NCBI GenBank assembly: GCA_025782575.1
Contig: JALGYY010000017.1
Coordinates: 111,884-175,883, forward strand
DNA length: 64,000 nucleotides
Source: a bacterium
GTDB lineage: Bacteria; Orphanbacterota; Orphanbacteria; Orphanbacterales; Orphanbacteraceae
Direction: 5' to 3'
The position numbers and the translations under genes are program-made. Under the pieces are notes generated by a model. It was not told the DNA's origin and made no database searches. It saw nothing but the letters and a program-made list of their open reading frames with translations. Each line of letters opens with the position of its first letter. Position 1 is the first letter of the stretch. Positions 25,804 to 33,289 of this stretch are shown in pieces.

Positions 25804-28446
25804 ATGAGAAAAGCGCTTCTTACCGCTCCATTGCTCATTATCGTCGTTGCGGGTTTTCTTCTAATCGACCGGGAACCGGCGGAAAATCGAACCCCTCCCC
25901 TTCCAAGCAATGAAATTACCGAACTGATCAATGTAGAGAAAACGAATCGCCGGGCGACCCGAAAAGAGGCCGGCCTCCCGCACGGTCCCGGCACGGAACC
26001 GAGTGACTGGGCCTACAGGCAGAGGGCATATCCCTACGACGAATTGAACTACGGGCAATATGAAGAAGCGCGGGATCAGGCTGTCGCCATGCGACGAGCC
26101 GCGCGAGCGAACCAGAAAACGAAGAGCCTCGGAACATGGGTAGAAGAGGGGCCGACCAATATCGGGGGCAGGGTGACCGACATTGAAATGCACCCGGTGG
26201 TCGCCGACCGACTTTACGCCGCCATGGCAAGCGGTGGGATCTTTCGATCGAACGACGGGGGAACTTCATGGACACCGGTATTCGACGACCAGCCGGTTCT
26301 TACGATCGGAGACATTGCGATCGACCCGACGAATCCGGATGTCATGTGGGCGGGAACGGGCGAAGCGAACTCGCATAGCTTCAGCTGGTTCGGGAACGGC
26401 ATCTATAAATCGACCGACCGTGGGGATACCTGGAGTCCTTCAGGCCTCGACAGCACCAAGTACATCGGGCGTGTCGTGGTCGATCCGAATGACGGCGACC
26501 GTGTCTGGGTAGCGGCCGCGGGGATCCTGTTCGGCACGGGCGGTGATCGGGGCGTTTATAGAACCACGGATGGCGGCCAGAACTGGAGACAGGTTCTCTG
26601 GATCAACGATTCAACCGCGGCGATGGACATCGTCGTCCACCCCACACAGACCGACACGATTTATGCGGCCATGTGGGAACGTACGCGGGGATTGACCTAT
26701 CGCACGTCCGGCGGTGACGGGAGCGGCATCTGGCGATCTTACGATGGCGGCGACACATGGACCGAACTCACTTCGGGACTTCCGAGCGGTACGGATGTCG
26801 GCCGGATCGGCATCACCATTTTTAATGGGGCGCCCAACCTGCTTTACGCATGTTACGAATTCGGAAGCGGCGGATTCGACGGCGTCTACCGATCATTCGA
26901 CGGGGGCGATAACTGGCTCAAAGTCGGAGGCACCCAGCTGGACGGCATTACAAGCTCATTCGGCTGGTACTTCGGCCAGATCCGCAGTGACCCGACCAGC
27001 TCCGGTCGGGTCTTCGCATTGGGTGTTCCTCTCCATCGAACAACGGATGGCGGCAATAACTGGTCGGACGTAACCGATATCATGCATGTCGATTTCCACG
27101 CGATGGCTTTCGATCCGCACACGACGGGGCGCATATTCGCCGGTAACGACGGTGGTGTATTCGTCTCCACGGATGACGGGGCTACATGGACCAAGCTCTT
27201 CAATCAGCCGAGCAATCAGTTCTATGCTATCGAGATCGATCCATCTGATCCGTCCAGACTCTACGGGGGAACGCAGGATAACGGCACGATGCGAACCACT
27301 ACCGGTGCGACGAACGACTACCAGAGCATCTTCGGTGGGGACGGTTTCACCGTGCTCGTTCACCCGGGCGGGTCCGATACGATCTTTGTCGAGTATCAGT
27401 GGGGGAACATGTTCAAATCGGAAGACGACGCCGGAAACTGGAATTGGGGTCTCACCGGTGTTGACGGCGCCGATCGACGGAACTGGCACACGCCGTATCT
27501 CTTCGACCCATCCGATCCGCAGACGATGTACTACGGTACGTATCGTGTCTACAAGACCACCGACGGCGCTGACAACTGGAGCGCCATTTCGAGCGACCTG
27601 ACCAACGGTGATCAGGGGGCCGGATTCGGGACGATAACAACAATGGCCGTCAGCCCGACCGATCCGAACTCGATCCTCGCAGGTACTGATGACGGCAACG
27701 TCTGGCTGACCACCAGCGGAGGCTCCTTCTGGACAGACGTCTCAGGGGCCCTCCCTGTTCGATGGGTAACCCAGGTTGCGTTCGACCCGACTAATTCCTC
27801 CATAGCCTATGTGACCTTCTCCGGTCTTCGGTGGGACGAAGACATCTCTCACATTTACAGAACTGTTGATGGGGGCAACAACTGGACAGATATCAGCAGC
27901 AACATCCCGGACGCCCCGATCAACGGCATGCTGGTGGACCCCCACTTCCCCGATGTTCTTTATGTCGCCTCTGATGTAGGTGTCTACTTTTCGACCGATA
28001 CAGGAGGGTTCTGGCAGGTTTTGGGAAGCGGGCTCCCGGCAGTCTCGACCTATGATCTCAAGATGCACGCCGGTTCCCGCCTGCTGGTAGCGGGGACTCA
28101 CGGCCGTTCGATGTTCTCACTCGATCTGAACACGGCCACCGATATCGCCGCCGATGACGCCCCCCGGCCGGGCCGATTCACTCTGGCTGCGAGTCCCAAT
28201 CCCTTTAATCCGACGACAACGATTCGTTTCAGCCTCGACGGCGAAACCGAAGTAAACCTCGGGATATACGACCTGGCGGGGCGACTTGTGCGAACGCTCG
28301 AAAGCGGGGCCTATCCATCCGGGGAGCATGAGACAAATTGGAACGGAACAAATGATTCCGGCCGACCGGTTGCAAGCGGGGCATACTTTCTGAAGCTGGT
28401 CACCGGAAGCGAAGTGCTGTCTAAGAAAATCAACCTGGTGCGATAA
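25804..28446 (+). CDS. Secreted sortilin/BNR-repeat beta-propeller protein with FlgD/T9SS-like C-terminal domain
   Basis: An 880-residue protein. Residues 5-22 are a signal peptide or anchor. At least eight BNR/sortilin-type Asp-box repeats are seen (for example YRTTDGGQNWRQV, YKSTDRGDTWSPS, VSTDDGATWTKL, YRTVDGGNNWTDI), forming a VPS10/sialidase-type propeller or tandem propellers over about 110-790. The last ~85 residues (SPNPFNPTTTIRFSL, LGIYDLAGRLVRTL, GxYFLKLVTG) are the FlgD-Ig-like/type IX-like sorting domain common in FCB phyla. It is an exported, probably surface-attached glycan- or protein-binding protein. The propeller lacks sialidase catalytic residues that I can recognise, so enzymatic activity is unlikely. 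Confidence 0.88.
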   Translation: MRKALLTAPLLIIVVAGFLLIDREPAENRTPPLPSNEITELINVEKTNRRATRKEAGLPHGPGTEPSDWAYRQRAYPYDELNYGQYEEARDQAVAMRRAARANQKTKSLGTWVEEGPTNIGGRVTDIEMHPVVADRLYAAMASGGIFRSNDGGTSWTPVFDDQPVLTIGDIAIDPTNPDVMWAGTGEANSHSFSWFGNGIYKSTDRGDTWSPSGLDSTKYIGRVVVDPNDGDRVWVAAAGILFGTGGDRGVYRTTDGGQNWRQVLWINDSTAAMDIVVHPTQTDTIYAAMWERTRGLTYRTSGGDGSGIWRSYDGGDTWTELTSGLPSGTDVGRIGITIFNGAPNLLYACYEFGSGGFDGVYRSFDGGDNWLKVGGTQLDGITSSFGWYFGQIRSDPTSSGRVFALGVPLHRTTDGGNNWSDVTDIMHVDFHAMAFDPHTTGRIFAGNDGGVFVSTDDGATWTKLFNQPSNQFYAIEIDPSDPSRLYGGTQDNGTMRTTTGATNDYQSIFGGDGFTVLVHPGGSDTIFVEYQWGNMFKSEDDAGNWNWGLTGVDGADRRNWHTPYLFDPSDPQTMYYGTYRVYKTTDGADNWSAISSDLTNGDQGAGFGTITTMAVSPTDPNSILAGTDDGNVWLTTSGGSFWTDVSGALPVRWVTQVAFDPTNSSIAYVTFSGLRWDEDISHIYRTVDGGNNWTDISSNIPDAPINGMLVDPHFPDVLYVASDVGVYFSTDTGGFWQVLGSGLPAVSTYDLKMHAGSRLLVAGTHGRSMFSLDLNTATDIAADDAPRPGRFTLAASPNPFNPTTTIRFSLDGETEVNLGIYDLAGRLVRTLESGAYPSGEHETNWNGTNDSGRPVASGAYFLKLVTGSEVLSKKINLVR

Positions 28447-28452
28447 TCGATC

Positions 28453-28467
28453 GGTCCGGCCAGGACC
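28453..28467. terminator. Weak hairpin between convergent genes
   Basis: GGTCC-GGCCA-GGACC lies in the 22-bp gap between two convergent genes. The stem is only five base pairs and no T tract follows, so terminator function is doubtful. Confidence 0.25.
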
Positions 28468-28468
28468 C

Positions 28469-30325
28469 TCAGGATCTTTCGTAGGCCCCCTGGTCGGTCA
28501 CGACATCAGCACCACTGTACCTCTGAATCATAACGTCCAGATCGCCTCGAAATTTATTGAGCGAATGGCGGGCTTGTCCACGGTATTCCCGCCCCAGAAG
28601 TCCGATCCGTCTGGATGCGGTCTGATGGAGTATCTCGGCGTTTCGCCGGAGTGATCCGACCGAACGCGTGAGGCTGAGGCGTCCTTTGATGGCCTCCAGG
28701 ATGTCGCAGCTGAAGCGGGGCAACCTGGGATGAAGAACACTCTTCGCCCCCCTCCCGATCTGCTCGAGAAGGCCGAGCGATTCATCATAGAAATTCTGAA
28801 TCTTGGCCACTTCGAGTGCCTGCTGGGTCACCGTGACCATGTGGTGTCCCTGAATCGCGAGGCGCGCCGTCATCGGTAATCTGCGAGGATCTGTGATGAG
28901 TACCGTCAAAAGAGTCTTCCAGTATTCCCATCGATAAGATGCAAGCACACCCTGCTTCCAGAACGACCGGAAGAGCGCCTGGATCTCGGGCAATCGAACG
29001 GGTTGTGAACTCTTGGAGTACCGACCGAGCCGCGAAATGAGTTTGCGCACCCGAGGGAAGTAATACTCCGCGCTATGAATCCTGGTGACGATTTCGCGGT
29101 GGCGGCGGAACAGCTCCTCAGGTTCGATGACCGGCACGAAACTCAGCTCCTTCCGAAAGAGCCCCGAATCGCCCGAGTATTTGGCCCCCTCCACAAGCCT
29201 TCCTGCTCGTCCGAATCTCTTGTAGTCAGGCGTATCCCTGAGCACGCCCAGAATCCCGACCATCGCGACCGGAATCGCGGCTTCCTGAATGAAATTGATC
29301 ATGATTTCCGCGACGTCGTCTGGATCGGTATCGAGCCCGACAATAAACCCGGCTGAGATCTCGAACCCGTACCTCTGGAGAGTTTTTACTTTTTCGAGGA
29401 GCGTGCTATCCCCCTGGAGATTCTTTTGCGCTCCCATGAATTTCAGACTCGCCTTGACAGGTGTTTCAATACCGCAGAACACATGATTGAAACCGGCATC
29501 GAGCATCGCCTCGAGAAGCTCCGGATCGTCGGCCATGCGCACTGAGGCCTGTGTGTAGAGCTGAAACGGATAGTTCCGCTCTTCCTGCCACGGTGCGATA
29601 TCCTCCTGCAGAACGCGGACAATGTTGTCCCTGTTGCCGATGAAATTATCATCCACAGCCATGACCGAGCCGCGCCACCCCGCCGCCTCAAGAGCTTCCA
29701 GTTCCCGCACCGTCTGGCTTCCATCTTTTACTCTGGTCGTCTTCCCATAGAGAGCCGGAATATTGCAGAATGTGCAGCTCTCCGGGCATCCGCGAGTGAT
29801 CTGGACGAGCATATCGGTGTACTCATCCAGATCGATCAGATCCCACCGGGGAAGGGGCGTCTCACTGAGAGCCCGGAATCCCTTTCGCCTGTCGACGTTT
29901 TCACGCGCTGCGGTCCCCTTCATCTCCACAAGCCGTTCGACAATGTCGAGAAACCCGTTTTCCGCCTCACCGAGATAGAAAACGGCATCACCCTCGATCT
30001 CGTCATGGTATTGGGTGGGGAGGGGCCCGCCGCAGAGAATGGGAACGTCGGCCCGGTTGCTCCGAGCGATCACTTCCTCCAGAGAGGCCCAATGGATGAT
30101 CATCGAGGAGGTAATCACGATGTCCGCCCATTCGAATTCGGTGTCATCCACTTGCCCGATGTTCAGATCATGGACGCGGAGATCGTAGGATTCCGGCAGC
30201 ATACCGGCAATAGTCAAGAGCCCGAGAGGCGGGAAGTTACACTTCCGCTTGATCATCTTCAATGACTCGTTGAAGCTCCAGAACGTAACCGGCTGTTTCG
30301 GCGCGATCAGAAGTGCATTTGGCAT
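28469..30325 (-). CDS. B12-binding radical SAM protein, DUF4070/HpnP-like, with extra C-terminal region
   Basis: A 618-residue protein beginning MPNALLIAPKQP behind a GGGGGA ribosome binding site. Residues 1-140 are a cobalamin-binding domain (LLIAPKQP, LRVHDLNIGQ, ILCGGPLPTQYHDEI). The radical SAM domain has the cluster motif RGCPESCTFCN (CxxxCxxC) and later Gly-rich strands (MAVDDNFIGN, FNHVFCGIETP, SAGFIVGLDTDP). DUF4070 follows (FGRAGRLVEGAKYSGDSGLF, RHREIVTRIHSAEYYFPRVRKLI). Family members include hopanoid C2-methylase HpnP and other C-methylases. The last ~130 residues form a helical Arg-rich extension that I do not recognise. Methylation of a lipid or polyketide is plausible, but hopanoid genes are not in this window. 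Confidence 0.83.
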   Translation of the reverse strand: MPNALLIAPKQPVTFWSFNESLKMIKRKCNFPPLGLLTIAGMLPESYDLRVHDLNIGQVDDTEFEWADIVITSSMIIHWASLEEVIARSNRADVPILCGGPLPTQYHDEIEGDAVFYLGEAENGFLDIVERLVEMKGTAARENVDRRKGFRALSETPLPRWDLIDLDEYTDMLVQITRGCPESCTFCNIPALYGKTTRVKDGSQTVRELEALEAAGWRGSVMAVDDNFIGNRDNIVRVLQEDIAPWQEERNYPFQLYTQASVRMADDPELLEAMLDAGFNHVFCGIETPVKASLKFMGAQKNLQGDSTLLEKVKTLQRYGFEISAGFIVGLDTDPDDVAEIMINFIQEAAIPVAMVGILGVLRDTPDYKRFGRAGRLVEGAKYSGDSGLFRKELSFVPVIEPEELFRRHREIVTRIHSAEYYFPRVRKLISRLGRYSKSSQPVRLPEIQALFRSFWKQGVLASYRWEYWKTLLTVLITDPRRLPMTARLAIQGHHMVTVTQQALEVAKIQNFYDESLGLLEQIGRGAKSVLHPRLPRFSCDILEAIKGRLSLTRSVGSLRRNAEILHQTASRRIGLLGREYRGQARHSLNKFRGDLDVMIQRYSGADVVTDQGAYERS

Positions 30326-30416
30326 CTAAATCCCCCAGGCGGCGCGTAGCTGACAGCCGCGTGGTATGCTAGACGATCTCAGAGATCCTGTCAAAGGCAT
30401 TTCAGCTCGCCCGATC

Positions 30417-30446
30417 TTGCGGAATAGAGCCGGTTTGTCATATGTT
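30417..30446 (+). promoter_or_regulatory. Candidate promoter for aceE
   Basis: TTGCGG (30417-30422), an 18-bp spacer and TATGTT (30441-30446) give a moderate sigma70-type match about 60 bp before the GTG start. The rest of the 180-bp divergent gap shows no gene. Confidence 0.4.
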
Positions 30447-30505
30447 TAGCGCAACAAAGACTAACAGATCATGAATCCGAAACGAATCGAGCAGGGAGTA
30501 TCCCG

Positions 30506-33268
30506 GTGTCCAATACCCGTTCGAAGCCTCAGCGCGACCATCGAGACGTGGTCGACGTATCTTCCGTGATGGAGAATCCCATGTACGACAAGACATTCAA
30601 GAAACAGCTTCATGATCTCGATCCGGAAGAAACGACGGAATGGATCGAGTCGCTTGATCGCGTGATCGAAACAGACGGCCCCGCCCGCGCGAGGTTCCTG
30701 CTCAGAAAAGTACTGAAGCGGGCGCGAATGCAAAGTCTTCGCATGGAGCTGACTCAGACTCCATACGTCAACACGATCTCTTCCGAACAGGAGCCGGCAT
30801 TCCCCGGCGATGAATGGATGGAGAAGCGAATTCGGCGAATCGTCCGGTGGAATGCCGTTGCCATGGTGACGAGGGCCAATCATCTCTATCCGGGGATCGG
30901 TGGCCATCTCTCCACCTATGCATCTGCAGCGTCGCTATACGAGGTGGGCTTCAATCACTTCTTTCGTGGCCGGACCGAAAGCGAATCCGGTGATCAGGTC
31001 TACTTTCAGGGCCATGCGGCACCGGGGATCTACGCCCGTGCCTATATCGAGGGATTCCTTGACGAATCACAGCTCCAACACTTCCGTCAGGAAGTAGGCG
31101 GCCGGGGCCTTCCTTCTTACTGCCATCCCCGTCGACTACCGGACTTCTGGGAGTTTCCGACAGTCAGCATGGGGCTCGGCCCGATCAACGCGATCTACCA
31201 GGCTCGATTCAATCGATATCTATATAACCGAGGAATCAAAGATACCTCGGGGAGTAAAGTGTGGGCGTTTCTGGGTGACGGTGAGATGGATGAATCGGAA
31301 GCGCGGGGCGCTCTTCAGCTTCCGGCCAATGAAGGGCTCGATAACCTGATTTTCGTCGTGAACTGCAATCTGCAGCGATTGGACGGGCCGGTGCGTGGAA
31401 ACGGCAAGATCATCCAGGAACTCGAAGCGGTATTCCGTGGCTATGGCTGGAATGTAATCAAGGTGATCCATGGCCGTGAATGGGACGAGCTTCTCCGGAA
31501 CGACTCCCACGGTTTACTTGTGGACAGGCTGAACACGGTCATCGACGGGTGGTGGCAGCGCTACAGCACCGAGGGACCCGAATTTACCCGCAGGCACTTC
31601 TGGGGCTCCGATCCGAGGCTTCTGGAACTGGTGGCCCACCTGAACGACGACCAGATCTGGCACCTCCGCCGGGGAGGCCACGACTACCAGAAAGTTTATG
31701 CAGCATACAAACTCGCATCGGAATACCGGGGGAAACCGACCGTTATTCTTGTAAAGACGGTAAAGGGCTGGGCGCTCGGCTCCGGGTTCGAAGGCAAGAA
31801 CGCCACCCACAGCATGAAGAGTCTCGACGAAGCGCAGTTGAAAGCATTTCGGGACAAACTGGAACTCCCCATTTCCGACAAAGATCTGGAGAACGACCCG
31901 CCCTTCTATCATCCAGGTGCGAACAGCCCTGAGGTGCAATACCTTTGTGCCCGGAGGTCGGCGCTCGGCGGCACCCTTCCCCGCCGGGGCAGGCCTGCGA
32001 CCAAGCTTTCTCTCCCCCCCCCTGATCTCTACGAGGAATTTGACAAGGGCACCCCCAAAAATCAGCAAGTGTCGACCACTATGGTTCTCGTCCGGATTCT
32101 TCGCAAGCTGACGAGGGACAAGGCGTTCGGCAAATTTGTGGTACCCATTATTCCTGACGAAGCGAGGACTTTCGGTATGGAATCGCTCTTCAACGAGATG
32201 GGAATCTACTCGTCAAAAGGACAGCTCTACGAGCCCGTCGATCACGAACTCGTTCTTCGATACAAAGAAGCGACCGATGGACAGATTCTCGAAGAGGGGA
32301 TCACCGAGGCGGGTGCCATGGCTGACTTCACAGCGTCGGGGACATCCTATTCTGTGCACGGCACCTACACCGTCCCATTCTACATCTTCTATTCCATGTT
32401 CGGATTCCAGAGAACGGGCGATTCGATCTGGGCGTTCGGCGATTCGTGCGGCCGGGGATTCCTGATAGGCGCCACGGCAGGCCGGACCACACTGATGGGG
32501 GAAGGACTCCAGCATGATGACGGCCACAGCCAGATACTCGCTTCCACGATCCCGAACATCAGGAGCTACGATCCTGCTTACGCATACGAACTCGCGGAGA
32601 TCGTGAAGGACGGTCTTGAGAGGATGTACGGTCGGGAGGAGGATCTGTTTTACTATCTGACCTGTTACAATGAGGCTTATTCCATGCTGGCCAAGCCGAA
32701 GGGAGAAGGGATCGGCGACGGTATTCTACGAGGCATGTATCTGCTGAGTGAACCCGCCAGAAACAGGAGGCACCAGGTTCAGCTGGCCGGAAGCGGGGCG
32801 ATCCTTCTGGAAGTGCGGCGCGCGGCGGAAATTCTAGAGGAGACTTACAAGATTGCAGCGACCGTGTGGAGTGCGCCGAGTTGGCAGCAGCTCCGTGCGG
32901 ACGGGCTCGAGGTGGAACGCTGGAATCGACTGCACCCGGCGAGAAAAGAACGCGTACCTTACGTTACAGCACTTTTGAAGGGTAAGAAAGGTCCATTCAT
33001 CGCGGCGACGGACTATATGAAGAGCCTGCCGGAGATGATCACACGCTGGGTTCCCTGCGAGTCGTTTCTTCCCCTCGGGACGGATGGTTACGGAATGAGC
33101 GATAACCGCCGGAACCTACGGCGCCACTTTGAAGTGGATGCAGAGCACATCGTGGTGGCAGCGCTTTCCGAACTCGCCCGGCTCGGCAAGATCGAGAAGA
33201 AGATCCCTGCGAAGGCCATCAAGGATTTCAACATCGATCCGGATTGTGTCGACCCTGTGAAGGCCTAG
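30506..33268 (+). CDS. aceE: Pyruvate dehydrogenase E1, homodimeric (AceE type)
   Basis: A 920-residue protein starting at GTG 30506 after GGGAG. The homodimeric E1 signatures are present: the opening ETTEWIESLDRVIE, HLYPGIGGHLSTYASAASLYEVGFNHFFRG, the TPP motif GDGEMDESEARGALQL with NCNLQRLDGPVRGNGKIIQELE, RRHFWG, TVKGWALG, and ITEAGAMADFTASGTSY. It decarboxylates pyruvate and passes the acetyl group to lipoyl-E2. The usual partners aceF and lpd are absent here, so the complex is encoded elsewhere. It is 30-35 residues longer than the E. coli enzyme, mainly at the N-terminus. Confidence 0.93.
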   Translation: MSNTRSKPQRDHRDVVDVSSVMENPMYDKTFKKQLHDLDPEETTEWIESLDRVIETDGPARARFLLRKVLKRARMQSLRMELTQTPYVNTISSEQEPAFPGDEWMEKRIRRIVRWNAVAMVTRANHLYPGIGGHLSTYASAASLYEVGFNHFFRGRTESESGDQVYFQGHAAPGIYARAYIEGFLDESQLQHFRQEVGGRGLPSYCHPRRLPDFWEFPTVSMGLGPINAIYQARFNRYLYNRGIKDTSGSKVWAFLGDGEMDESEARGALQLPANEGLDNLIFVVNCNLQRLDGPVRGNGKIIQELEAVFRGYGWNVIKVIHGREWDELLRNDSHGLLVDRLNTVIDGWWQRYSTEGPEFTRRHFWGSDPRLLELVAHLNDDQIWHLRRGGHDYQKVYAAYKLASEYRGKPTVILVKTVKGWALGSGFEGKNATHSMKSLDEAQLKAFRDKLELPISDKDLENDPPFYHPGANSPEVQYLCARRSALGGTLPRRGRPATKLSLPPPDLYEEFDKGTPKNQQVSTTMVLVRILRKLTRDKAFGKFVVPIIPDEARTFGMESLFNEMGIYSSKGQLYEPVDHELVLRYKEATDGQILEEGITEAGAMADFTASGTSYSVHGTYTVPFYIFYSMFGFQRTGDSIWAFGDSCGRGFLIGATAGRTTLMGEGLQHDDGHSQILASTIPNIRSYDPAYAYELAEIVKDGLERMYGREEDLFYYLTCYNEAYSMLAKPKGEGIGDGILRGMYLLSEPARNRRHQVQLAGSGAILLEVRRAAEILEETYKIAATVWSAPSWQQLRADGLEVERWNRLHPARKERVPYVTALLKGKKGPFIAATDYMKSLPEMITRWVPCESFLPLGTDGYGMSDNRRNLRRHFEVDAEHIVVAALSELARLGKIEKKIPAKAIKDFNIDPDCVDPVKA

Positions 33269-33289
33269 ACCCGGTCGACATGACCGAAT

